Shown here piece after piece: positions 1-8,516 of a stretch of DNA of 64,000 nucleotides. The translations under genes were made by a program, and so were the position numbers. This DNA comes from Mucilaginibacter flavus. GTDB lineage: Bacteria > Bacteroidota > Bacteroidia > Sphingobacteriales > Sphingobacteriaceae. The stretch lies in contig NZ_JAUFPS010000043.1 in assembly GCF_030409315.1 (NCBI RefSeq), forward strand, positions 119,596 to 183,595, written 5' to 3'. The notes under the pieces were generated by a model. It saw nothing but the letters and a program-made list of their open reading frames with translations, had not been told where the DNA came from and did no database searches. Position 1 is the stretch's first letter, and the number at the start of each line of letters is the position of its first letter.

Positions 1-636
1 TATAGCAAAGGGCATGTCAACATTGTTATTAACATGGGGGGAGATTTTTATGCTAAGCTTGATGAGAATCAAAATAACATTGCTAAAAGAAACTTTAATA
101 TTCAAAATGAGTTTGTTTTTTTGAGTTTGGGGAGGTTATCTTTTCAAAAAAATCAAAAAAAATTGCTGAATGCTTTGGCGATAATTAAAGATAAAGACTT
201 TATCTGTTTAATTGTTGGCAGCGGCCCGTCGGAAAAAGAACTGAAAGATCTTGTAAAATCTAATGGTTTAGAAAGTAAAGTTAAATTTTTAGGTCATAGA
301 ACGGATATAGAACAATTACTTAATATAGGTGATGCGTTAGTACAATCATCATTTTTCGAGGGTTTTCCCAATGTTTTTATTGAAGCTGTGTCGGTGGGTT
401 TACCAATTGTAGCAACAAATGTTGGTTCGTCAAAAACATTGATTATGGATAATGGCTTATTAGTAGATGGTGATAGTACTGCTGAATTTTCAAATGCACT
501 TATTGATATGATTGACAATTATCAAAAATATAAAAAGGCAGCTATCTTACTTAGAGAAAGTGTTTTTTTTAAACAATTTCATAAAGATAAAATGTTGCTA
601 AATTATCTGGATTATTATAACTCGATATCAATGTAA
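1..636 (+). CDS. Glycosyltransferase family 4, C-terminal part (5' truncated by window edge)
   Basis: The frame is open to the first base of the window, so about 211 C-terminal residues are visible and the N-terminal acceptor domain lies outside. What is seen is the nucleotide-sugar-binding half of a GT-B retaining glycosyltransferase: a LGRLSFQKNQ strand-loop, then LIVGSGP, then VKFLGHRTDI, then the E-x7-E signature in FFEGFPNVFIEA, followed by GLPIVATNVGSS. An internal ATG at 34 falls inside the fold and is not the start. The next gene begins 16 nt downstream, so both are probably one polysaccharide operon. Sugar donor and acceptor cannot be read from the sequence. The DNA is clearly more AT-rich than the housekeeping genes to the right, as is common for glycan-locus transferases. 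Confidence 0.9.
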   Translation, partial: YSKGHVNIVINMGGDFYAKLDENQNNIAKRNFNIQNEFVFLSLGRLSFQKNQKKLLNALAIIKDKDFICLIVGSGPSEKELKDLVKSNGLESKVKFLGHRTDIEQLLNIGDALVQSSFFEGFPNVFIEAVSVGLPIVATNVGSSKTLIMDNGLLVDGDSTAEFSNALIDMIDNYQKYKKAAILLRESVFFKQFHKDKMLLNYLDYYNSISM

Positions 637-652
637 TTTATAATGAAATGTT

Positions 653-1375
653 ATGGGAAATGAAGCCTGGGATATAATCATGGATAAAGTTGGAGATTTT
701 AAAATAGCCAAAGGCATAACATCATTTGTTAATCCTTATTCTATGCTTGTTTTAAAATCTCATAGACAGATTGCCGAAAGTATAGATTATTGGAACGTTG
801 ATGGTATTTCGTTAGTCAATAAAATTAACAAATATTTACAGAATAATATTTCTCGATTTAGTTTTGATGAAACCTCAGTAGCCCCGTTAGTATTTGAATA
901 TGCTTCTCGTCATAACCTGAAAATTGCTATTATCGGCACAAAGGAAGAATATATAACTAATGCTATTTTGGCGATTGAAGAAAAACACGAAGTGAAAATC
1001 TCTTACTATCGCAATGGTTATTTTGATAGCGAGGAAGAGGAATTTCAAACGATAAATAAATTAATTAATCTTAAAATTGATTTAGTAATTTGCGGGATGG
1101 GAACTCCCTATCAGGAACTTTTTTTAATAAAATTAAAAAAAGCTTCTTTCGAAGGATACATGTTTACATGTGGCGGTTATCTTCATCAAATTTCACAAAA
1201 AAAAGAATATTACCCCGATATTTTTGATAGACTTAATGTAAGATGGATATATCGAATAATATCAGAACCTCAGTTACTAAAACGATACGGTATAAGCTAT
1301 CCGAAATTTTTTTTCTTGTTTAAAAAGTTTGCAAAAATTAAGTACGCAAAAGGGAAGGTTAAAGGTCCCCATTAG
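653..1375 (+). CDS. WecG/TagA/CpsF family glycosyltransferase (GT26)
   Basis: A 240-residue protein of the family that adds N-acetylmannosamine-type sugars to undecaprenyl-linked intermediates (ManNAcA in enterobacterial antigen, ManNAc in wall teichoic acid). Visible signatures are NVDGISLV, whose Asp50 sits where TagA has its catalytic Asp, GMGTPYQE at 148-155, the CGGYLHQ turn, and the C-terminal RWIYRIISEP at 197-206 that contacts the membrane in this family. ATG 653 is used; ATG 680 would remove nine residues that precede the fold and is equally possible. It follows the GT4 gene closely and is the last gene before a gene-poor gap, so it probably ends the glycan assembly operon. The actual sugar transferred is unknown. 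Confidence 0.88.
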   Translation: MGNEAWDIIMDKVGDFKIAKGITSFVNPYSMLVLKSHRQIAESIDYWNVDGISLVNKINKYLQNNISRFSFDETSVAPLVFEYASRHNLKIAIIGTKEEYITNAILAIEEKHEVKISYYRNGYFDSEEEEFQTINKLINLKIDLVICGMGTPYQELFLIKLKKASFEGYMFTCGGYLHQISQKKEYYPDIFDRLNVRWIYRIISEPQLLKRYGISYPKFFFLFKKFAKIKYAKGKVKGPH

Positions 1376-2351
1376 TTTTTATAATAGAAAGAGGGTAGGG
1401 GAAAATATCAAACTATTTAGTCTCACTAATAATACTGAATTAGAAAAAGCGTTCTTTAACTGCTTAATAGCAGAACCTTAAAAAGGCATGAAATTTTAAG
1501 GCTATTAAATGGTTTCGAAAAATATTTATGGTCAAAAAACGCAATTGTTTCATTGTTTTTTACCCATAGCATATCCGTTGGACACTAACTATAACTCACG
1601 CGATACAAGCCTGGCTGCCGCCCTCTCTCCGGCAATCTGTAAATAGGGTTTTAAAGTTTTTAGCCCTTTTTGCAGCTAATGTAGGGATTGCCGACGGACG
1701 TAGCCTCGTCTGGGGGAGTAACACGCGTATTGTTGTGCACCATGCTGTCCTTCAGGTACTGTTAATTCCAATATTGAGACACATTTAACCGCATTAAGTT
1801 GCAGTAAGGGATCCGATACGTTTTCAAGGTTTACTTGCTGGCAAGACATTGGAGTGCCAACTCTGGAATTTTGTTACGATATTGGTCCTTAGTGAAGGAT
1901 TACCTCTATGCAGGTTGTCATATCTCTTAATATCTGCAGTAAAAGCACAACTGCTTCGTTATCTTCGGCATTCGCTGCGATCTCTATCACAGCAATCATA
2001 AAAAATATTTTCGCTAAATACGACGTTATATTTTATTCCTTTTACTTTATATTGCAATTGTAACGGTTTAGGGCCATATTAATTCCCTTTTTGCGCATTG
2101 CTTTTCCGGTATCCCTAAACGGGCATTTATATCCTGCCCTTTTTTAACCTAACTATGCTTCTCAATTTGGATACCGGTAAATTAAAGCATCCTAAGTTGG
2201 ACATTTCTTGTATCATTAATAAGCTAACTCTCATTAGCAAAGTTTACAGAGAACACTCGCCATTTACAGTCTGTTGTATCGTGTGTTGAATGGTATTCCT
2301 AATAGATTGTAAATTATTTTTTCGATTGGTCGAGCGTTTACAACCAAAGAA
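1376..2351. other. Gene-poor interval with inverted repeats and a decayed-looking frame
   Basis: No convincing gene. An 8-bp hairpin (1476-1483 / 1494-1501) lies about 100 nt after the wecG-like stop but lacks a T-run. On the minus strand, 1999 to 1589 reads as one frame broken by stops at 1889-1891, 1874-1876 and 1676-1678. The two longest open pieces are 36 and 57 codons, and no family is recognisable. The base composition is less AT-rich than the flanking transferase genes. An inverted repeat at 2102-2181 is listed separately. The interval may be an eroded gene or simply a long spacer. Confidence 0.4.
2102..2181. repeat. Imperfect inverted repeat enclosing a small hairpin
   Basis: Arms 2102-2114 and 2169-2181 match in 12 of 13 positions around the core CCGGTATCC / GGATACCGG. 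They enclose a GGGCA...TGCCC stem (2121-2125 / 2135-2139) followed by six T. The inner stem plus T-run resembles a short plus-strand terminator, and the outer arms could form a larger RNA or DNA structure. Function unknown. Confidence 0.45.
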
Positions 2352-3950
2352 TCAGTTACTTTTACCAATACTATCGTTACTGAGGCCCACAAACCCTTTA
2401 TTATAAAGTGGCGAAGCTAATTTTAGTTTATATACATTTATTGTTTTAATGCCATTAGATCCTTTTCCCGGCCCAATTAGTTGTGGATCTGAAGTTGTTT
2501 TATTTGGATCATTTGGTTCTGTGTTGGGATGGTAACCATAAAAATTATTATTTGAAAATACTATATTATTTCCGGAAATTGAATATTTTGTATTTTTGCT
2601 TAAATTATAGAAGATATTATTGCGGAAAAATACGTTACTTGCGTTTTGTACTACTACAATATCGTTTTTTTGTGAAGTGTCTACGTATATAATGTTGTTA
2701 TATATGTGATTTTGATCACTTCCGTTGTTTACTAATATTCTACCGTGTTTGTTTACAGCGCGATCATTTTGGCTTATATTATATCTTACAATGTTGTTCC
2801 TGTCATATTTTTCTCTGTACCATTTTTCCCAAATAGTGTTACAAATCATAATCAGTTCACCGGCATTGTTGTGACTATAGTTATATTGAAATATCGTACC
2901 GTCATTTTGTCCATCAATATCAAAGGCTCCGCAATCAGTATCGTGAGGCGGGATATTGTAAACCTCATTATATTGCCAAATAACTTTTTTACAAATGTAA
3001 GACCACATGCCCGATGCGCTATCATATGCCGCGGGTTTGTTTGAAACGTTATTCTCTACAATTACCCCTCTTCCTGTTGTGCCGTCACAAACTGCAATAT
3101 TTATTGCAGCGTCGGCTGTATTTTCTGTATAGTTGTTTTTAATAGAAATGTCATCTGAATATGTTACTTTGCCCCAAATATCTGTGTTTTCATTATCAGT
3201 ATTTGCCCACTCGCTGGCGATGGCAATGCCGCATCCAAATCGATGAATATTTTTTATTATGTTATTTTCTATAGATATTCCACTAAAACAGGTGGCCTCA
3301 GTACTACTTGATGAACCTCTTAATGCCCTAAACTGAATACCGGCTACCCCTCCCCACATTTTATTTACTAAGTTATCATCATAAGACGGGGTTACAAATA
3401 CAGGTTTCATGAAAGTGTATTTAGTTGTTACGCAAGCAATGTCGTGAATGTTGCAGTTTTTTATATAGAAATGATGGCAAACGCCGAAATCTTTAGCCAT
3501 TATTAATATTCCATTTCTAAAATCTCCTGTGTTGGCATCGTTTTTCAAATCGAGATTATTAATTTCCCAATATTGCTGATTGTAAAATCTTAAAACAGCA
3601 CCGTCATTATCTACTGATCCGTTTGCATCTATTTTAGGTTTTAACCCTTTTCCGTATTTGTCGATTTTAATTGGATTTGTCGGGTTACCAGATCCTTTTG
3701 GCATTAGCTGGCCAATCCATGCGCATCCCGATTTCAACAAAATTCGATCTCCCGGAAGAAATGTTGTACGATTAATTTTCTCCAAGGTTTTCCACGATGT
3801 TGAAATGCTTGTGCCGTCGTTTTTGTCGTTTCCCGTCGTGGCGTTAATATAAAATGTCCTGTTTAAAGCCCAAGCGTTATTTGCATTTAGGGCAAACAAT
3901 AAACATATCACTACAATCAATTGTCTTCCGGCTGTTTGTTTAATTGTCAT
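2352..3950 (-). CDS. Secreted right-handed parallel beta-helix protein
   Basis: A 532-residue protein with a Sec signal peptide (about residues 1-28, hydrophobic core IVVICLLFAL, ending near NAWA). The mature start, FYINATTGNDKNDGTS followed by WKTLEKIN, is the typical opening of secreted Bacteroidota beta-helix proteins. The body is full of short N-rich repeats of the form IENNII, IKNNYTEN, VENNVSN and FRNNIFYN, spaced like successive coils of a right-handed parallel beta-helix. Such folds often bind or cleave acidic polysaccharides (polysaccharide lyases, epimerases), but no catalytic set can be assigned here. It sits alone on the minus strand beside a sialidase-fold lipoprotein and between two blocks of glycan genes, so a role on the cell's own surface polysaccharide is plausible but inferred. 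Confidence 0.82.
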   Translation of the reverse strand: MTIKQTAGRQLIVVICLLFALNANNAWALNRTFYINATTGNDKNDGTSISTSWKTLEKINRTTFLPGDRILLKSGCAWIGQLMPKGSGNPTNPIKIDKYGKGLKPKIDANGSVDNDGAVLRFYNQQYWEINNLDLKNDANTGDFRNGILIMAKDFGVCHHFYIKNCNIHDIACVTTKYTFMKPVFVTPSYDDNLVNKMWGGVAGIQFRALRGSSSSTEATCFSGISIENNIIKNIHRFGCGIAIASEWANTDNENTDIWGKVTYSDDISIKNNYTENTADAAINIAVCDGTTGRGVIVENNVSNKPAAYDSASGMWSYICKKVIWQYNEVYNIPPHDTDCGAFDIDGQNDGTIFQYNYSHNNAGELIMICNTIWEKWYREKYDRNNIVRYNISQNDRAVNKHGRILVNNGSDQNHIYNNIIYVDTSQKNDIVVVQNASNVFFRNNIFYNLSKNTKYSISGNNIVFSNNNFYGYHPNTEPNDPNKTTSDPQLIGPGKGSNGIKTINVYKLKLASPLYNKGFVGLSNDSIGKSN

Positions 3951-4485
3951 CTTATAATTATCTGAATTTTAACCAAGAACGTTTAATAAAGTTCGTTATT
4001 GCTCATTTTGGAATGCAAATAAATTAAAATTTGTTGGTATTCGTAGCTAAAGGCTCGTTCGGTGTTTAAATCTTTCTCAAAAAACGCCGAAATCGGTTTG
4101 CAAGTGAATAGGTGGGAATGATTGGTGCCGCTTAAATTGAGTAATTTTATTTAACGTTCTTGATTGATCAGCAATACCAGAATGTGCGAAAAGGAATAGG
4201 AAAAGTAATCTTAAATACTATCGATAAAGGCACAATCAAAGCATTTTTTCAATAACTACATAATCAGTAGCACGTAGGGAATGGTTAGTCACAAAATAGG
4301 TTGTGTTGAATTCTTCAATTCGTTCCTGCAAACATGATTGGGGGCGTTTATCGAAATTAAAATAAGAGGAGAATTAGGTTAACTGGCGATTTAGTATAAT
4401 AACCCCGGTACTACAAGTAACTATTCTTTTGGGGTTATCATTGATAACCCCAAAAGAATAAAAACAAACTATTTGATGCCTGTAA
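3951..4485. other. Intergenic interval between the beta-helix and sialidase-fold genes
   Basis: About 535 bases, AT-rich, without a credible open frame. It must hold the promoter of the minus-strand beta-helix gene, but no clear TAnnTTTG box was identified. Apart from the strong hairpin at 4422-4460, nothing structured was seen. Confidence 0.5.
4422..4460 (-). terminator. 18-bp perfect hairpin downstream of the sialidase-fold gene
   Basis: Perfect 18-bp arms (4422-4439 / 4443-4460) with a 3-nt loop, containing GGGGTTATC / GATAACCCC. It lies 25 nt after the stop of the minus-strand gene at 4486, where a terminator is expected. No long U-tract follows on the minus strand, so it may act as an mRNA 3'-end stabiliser instead. 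Confidence 0.6.
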
Positions 4486-5760
4486 TTATCTAAGAGAACT
4501 GAAGCTGCAGATAATTTTTGTATAAATATTGTTTTTTTTATTTCCTATTATATCAGCCTCCGTAAATTTTGATAATATAATCCTACCTATACCAGCTTCG
4601 CCTCTGCCCTGATCATAACAAACATAAAGTTGTCCTGTATTATCTTCAGTTAAAGCCGGATAGGAACTACCATAAATGGGATCATTGTCTATAACAAGGT
4701 TATAAGGCCAGCTTTTCCCATTATCGGTTGAAAGGAAAGCTGTAAGTTTAGTCCTCCATGTAGCATTATTTACAATTAAGATAATGTTACCTGACCTTAG
4801 TTTTCCAAAAAAAGGCCGGGAAGCCGCCAGTGGCCCAAGTGAGGTAAGTTTCGAAGGTACATCCCATGTTAGCCCTGCATTTTTGCTGTGTGTCATATAT
4901 AAACCATCCAATTCCCGATTTACTGCGGTATATAAAGTGTCATTATTCGCTACAACCATTTCTTCATCATAATTCCTTTTTGATAAAACCACTGGGATTT
5001 TTGATAAGAAAGCAGGAGTCAATATTGTTTTTGTACTTTCATTATATTGGGATTTATATAATATAGGTCCGTCTAAATCTATGGGAGTTGGTGTGGAAGG
5101 AAGCCCATTCCATGTGTTGCTAAGTAAGCCCGGGCCAAAAACAGGAAATATCATGGTCGAGCTGTCGGCCCCAATAGAAGTGGGTTTAACGCTCATTTCG
5201 CCACTAAACATTCGGACTGGTTTGGTCATTACCGTTTGATTATTCTCTTCCTTAATCATTATGTTCCAGACACCTCTGAGTCCACCGTCCCATCCTCCGC
5301 TAACAGATGTCCAGGAAAGGTGTAGATTGCCAAACTTATCGTCCCATAGTGATGGGTCAATTTGTCGGTCAAAGTCATTTTTCGATGCTATAATTACGGA
5401 ATTATTAATCCAAGTTTTTCCCCAATCTTTACTCTTTGATATGGTTATATAATTCCCAACTTCTTCACCCTTTTTGCCGCAATACCATGCTGCGTATAAA
5501 ATACTGTCTTTAATACCAATAGCGGGTACGCCTTCCCAGCCTCGTTGTGCAATATACGGGCTCGTTAACGGAACATCACGAAGAAAATACGAGTTAGTTG
5601 ATGAATCTGACGTAAGTGCCGAAAAATTATCTGGGGGTGTTGTATGTACAATCGGAGGATGATCAGCCGGTTCGGATCCCTGAGTTGGCTTTTTGCAAGC
5701 AACACTGCTTAAAATAAGAAGCACGATAAAGAACAAAATAGTGTGGTATTTTTTTTTCAT
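4486..5760 (-). CDS. Sialidase-fold (BNR/Asp-box) lipoprotein
   Basis: A 424-residue protein with a lipoprotein signal: a hydrophobic stretch followed by LSSVAC, lipidated Cys22. Three Asp-box motifs (S-x-D/N-x-G-x-T/S-W) are visible: SKDWGKTW at 110-117, SKNAGLTW at 292-299 and STDNGKSW at 344-351. This identifies a six-bladed beta-propeller of the sialidase superfamily, exposed at the outer membrane or periplasm. The superfamily includes sialidases but also other exo-glycosidases and binding proteins. A complete arginine triad could not be assigned by eye, so enzymatic activity is unproven. It is monocistronic, with long AT-rich spacers on both sides, and is oriented like the beta-helix gene. 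A glycan-processing role is inferred from fold and context. Confidence 0.8.
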   Translation of the reverse strand: MKKKYHTILFFIVLLILSSVACKKPTQGSEPADHPPIVHTTPPDNFSALTSDSSTNSYFLRDVPLTSPYIAQRGWEGVPAIGIKDSILYAAWYCGKKGEEVGNYITISKSKDWGKTWINNSVIIASKNDFDRQIDPSLWDDKFGNLHLSWTSVSGGWDGGLRGVWNIMIKEENNQTVMTKPVRMFSGEMSVKPTSIGADSSTMIFPVFGPGLLSNTWNGLPSTPTPIDLDGPILYKSQYNESTKTILTPAFLSKIPVVLSKRNYDEEMVVANNDTLYTAVNRELDGLYMTHSKNAGLTWDVPSKLTSLGPLAASRPFFGKLRSGNIILIVNNATWRTKLTAFLSTDNGKSWPYNLVIDNDPIYGSSYPALTEDNTGQLYVCYDQGRGEAGIGRIILSKFTEADIIGNKKNNIYTKIICSFSSLR

Positions 5761-6702
5761 TGTTAGTTAACTTATTGGATGGGAATTATGATAATACCTA
5801 TATGAATAACTCATGCTATTGCTTAATAGGCTCATTATAGCTGTATTTTTTCAGCATAATTGCAAAATGGTTCTTAAATTTGTATTTTGATCGTATGGTA
5901 TTTCCGATTACTAAATTGTATACTTAAAAAGTAATGTTAAAGGGAATGGTGTCGCGTTTTTTTTGTTTGGAATTAAAAAGAAGAGGGACATAAGTAATTG
6001 TTGGTTAATCTTTAGTTAATCGCTTGTGTGATAAAATATTGTAATTTTTTCATTACAAATATTGTCATTTTTACTTTTATATCATGCTTAAAAAAAATAA
6101 AGTTATCATTTGATGATATTGTAATAACTTAGGCGGGTTTATGTTAAAATAATGTTAAATCATTTTCTTGTAATGGAGCCTTAAGGTAACTCTAACTCTT
6201 GGATATTTGAATGGTTGACTACATTATAATACCCAAATTGAAAAATAAAATTATCGGATAATTGAAAAGTTAGCAGAAAATCATAAATTAAGGATTAAAT
6301 AAGAATAGTATCAGCCAGCAATAGCATCTCCTAAATTATTTAGCTGTTTTAAATTTTATACTGTATCTATATCGTCTGTTTTTTACTGATATTGATCCCC
6401 AAGTATCATATTATAGTTTTTAGTTAACCAATAGCCATTGTTCCAAATTATAGACGATCATCTTAACAGGTAGGTACTAAATTTTCGTAATAGTGCTGTA
6501 GTTAGCGCTTTTCGTTTTTTCCTTTAGGTTATAATAAGTACTTAAAATGTGTTTGCCGAATTAGGAGGAAAATAAACCTTGGGTTCGTTATTTTTAATTA
6601 TTACATTTGACAGTCTAAAAGCATGATTTATGTGAAAAAGATAATTTTTTATGCTTTTTATGTGAATTGTTTCTACCTTTTGTCAAATTTATTGTGAATT
6701 TT
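5761..6702. other. Long AT-rich intergenic region upstream of the Kdo operon
   Basis: Roughly 940 bases between divergent genes: the sialidase-fold gene to the left and kpsF to the right. It is very AT-rich, with no open frame worth reporting. It presumably holds the promoters for both directions. A TAAATTTG box at 5875-5882 matches the plus-strand -7 consensus but is over 800 nt from kpsF. No RfaH-type ops/JUMPStart motif was recognised. Confidence 0.45.
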
Positions 6703-7713
6703 ATGCCCGGATCTTATTCATCTACGTCTCACGATTATCATTTTGATATAGAAGAAGTCAACACCATAGCCAATGAGGTAATCGATGTTGAAGCATCGGC
6801 AATATTAAATCTTAAAGGTCTTAACAATGGTAGTTTTTATACAGCCGTTAATTACCTGATAAAGTCAAGCGGCAGAGTTATTATTTGCGGACTTGGCAAA
6901 TCCGGGCTTATCGGGAAAAAGATTTCCGCAACACTTGCCAGTACAGGCACTCCAAGTTTTTTTCTTCACCCTGCCGAAGCCATTCATGGAGATTTAGGTA
7001 TGATTGTGGGTAATGATGTTATCATTACCATATCGTACTCTGGCGAAACGGATGAAGTGTTGAAATTAGTGCCAATCATAAAAAAATTAGGCATTCCGCA
7101 TATATCGATAACCGGTAATCCCAACTCAACGCTGGCAAAAAACTCAGATTGCTCTTTAAATGCTCATGTAGCACGTGAGGCTTGCGCATTACAGTTAGCA
7201 CCTACCTCGTCAACTACTGCAACATTGGTTATGGGCGATGCTTTAGCTGTTACGTTAATGAAACTTAAAAACTTTAAGGAACACGATTTTGCTCAGTTTC
7301 ATCCAGGCGGAAGTTTAGGCCGTCAGTTGTTGTGTAAGGTATCCGATGAAATGGTAATAGACCCGTTGCCTATAATACGCCCTGAAGATAGAATAAAGGA
7401 AGTTATAATGTCAATAGGATCGGGACAGCTTGGTGTTACTGTTGTTGTTGACGACGCAGACCTGATAATCGGCATTATAACAGATGGTGATTTGAGGCGG
7501 GCAATGAGTAAATTTGAATATGACAAAGGTTTTTTTAATTTGACAGCTAAAGATATTATGTCAAAAAATCCTAAACGTATTAGGCCAAGCGCGCTTATAG
7601 CAGAAGCAGAAGGCATGATGAATGAAAATAAAATCAATTCGTTGATTGTAGAAGATAACAACAAACTTGTAGGAATACTTTATCAAAGAAAATTAAAATA
7701 TGGCACTTTATGA
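6703..7713 (+). CDS. kpsF: D-arabinose 5-phosphate isomerase (KpsF/KdsD/GutQ type)
   Basis: Converts ribulose 5-phosphate to arabinose 5-phosphate, the first committed step toward Kdo. From ATG 6703 the protein has 336 residues. An N-terminal SIS sugar-isomerase domain carries CGLGKSG (62-68), HGDLGM (95-100) and SYSGET (111-116); two CBS domains follow from about residue 215 (VVVDDADLIIGIITDGDLRR and LIVEDNNKLVGILY). An upstream TTG at 6667 would add a poor 12-residue extension and was not chosen. It overlaps kdsA by 14 nt, so the two are translationally coupled. Being in a capsule/EPS cluster, this may be a locus-specific copy beside a housekeeping kdsD elsewhere. Confidence 0.95.
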   Translation: MPGSYSSTSHDYHFDIEEVNTIANEVIDVEASAILNLKGLNNGSFYTAVNYLIKSSGRVIICGLGKSGLIGKKISATLASTGTPSFFLHPAEAIHGDLGMIVGNDVIITISYSGETDEVLKLVPIIKKLGIPHISITGNPNSTLAKNSDCSLNAHVAREACALQLAPTSSTTATLVMGDALAVTLMKLKNFKEHDFAQFHPGGSLGRQLLCKVSDEMVIDPLPIIRPEDRIKEVIMSIGSGQLGVTVVVDDADLIIGIITDGDLRRAMSKFEYDKGFFNLTAKDIMSKNPKRIRPSALIAEAEGMMNENKINSLIVEDNNKLVGILYQRKLKYGTL

Positions 7714-8506
7714 CCAAATAGTGAGCAATAACTTTGTTATTGCTGGCCCCTGCGTAATTGAATCTGAAAGCATCTTATTTAAAATAGCAGAAACAGTTAA
7801 GAAAATAGCTGAAAAGGAAAATTTCACTTACATTTTTAAAGCTTCCTTTGATAAGGCGAACCGTACTTCATTGGGGTCTTTCAGAGGAGCGGGTATTCAG
7901 GAAGGTTTAAAGGCTCTCGAAAAGGTGAAAAAAGAATTTGATTTGCCGGTAACCACCGATATTCATGAGCCGGCTCATGCAGCAATGGCCGCCGAAGTTG
8001 TTGATATTCTTCAGATTCCGGCTTTTTTATGCCGTCAAACAGATTTGCTTTTAGCAGCTGGCCAAACAGGGAAAATTGTGAATATTAAAAAAGCTCAGTT
8101 TTTGTCAGCCGGGCAGATGAAGTATCCTATAGATAAGGTTATTTCTACCGGCAATAACCAAGTTATGTTAACTGAAAGAGGAAGTATGTACGGTTTCGAG
8201 CGAATAGTTGTTGATTTTACAGGTATAATAGATATGATGAAATTCGGAATACCTGTTGTTTTAGATGCTACGCATTCTGTTCAAAGACCAGGATCACTTG
8301 AAGGAAAAACTGGGGGGAATCGCGATTATGTGCCATTTTTGGCTCATGCTGCCGCCGCCATTGGTGTTAAGGGCTTCTTTTTTGAAACGCATCCTAATCC
8401 GGAAGAAGCCTTATCTGATGGGCCAAACTCCGTTTATTTGGCCGATTTTGAAAAAATTATACGTGATACCCACAAATTTATAGACTTGAATAAATCAAAT
8501 AATTAA
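7700..8506 (+). CDS. kdsA: 3-deoxy-8-phosphooctulonate synthase (Kdo-8-P synthase)
   Basis: Condenses phosphoenolpyruvate with arabinose 5-phosphate to Kdo 8-phosphate. The 268 residues cover the whole TIM barrel: FVIAGPCVIES (12-22), FKASFDKANRTS, VTTDIHEP, LQIPAFLCRQTDLL, NIKKAQFLSAGQM, DATHSVQRPGS and a final THPNPEEALSDGPN. Cys18 in the GPC motif stands where metal-dependent KdsA enzymes (Aquifex type) have their metal-binding Cys, and where E. coli KdsA has Asn; this one is therefore probably the metal-dependent class. The start codon lies inside the kpsF 3' end, indicating an operon. Confidence 0.96.
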   Translation: MALYDQIVSNNFVIAGPCVIESESILFKIAETVKKIAEKENFTYIFKASFDKANRTSLGSFRGAGIQEGLKALEKVKKEFDLPVTTDIHEPAHAAMAAEVVDILQIPAFLCRQTDLLLAAGQTGKIVNIKKAQFLSAGQMKYPIDKVISTGNNQVMLTERGSMYGFERIVVDFTGIIDMMKFGIPVVLDATHSVQRPGSLEGKTGGNRDYVPFLAHAAAAIGVKGFFFETHPNPEEALSDGPNSVYLADFEKIIRDTHKFIDLNKSNN

Positions 8507-8516
8507 TAAATTGAAG

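Noticed and set aside
1589..1999. Minus-strand frame with three in-frame stops as a pseudogene
   Set aside because: Three stops in 137 codons is not clearly fewer than chance at this composition, and no protein family could be recognised, so it is not reported as a pseudogene.
6667..6702. TTG start extension of kpsF
   Set aside because: The added residues are hydrophobic and unlike the family; ATG 6703 gives a normal length.
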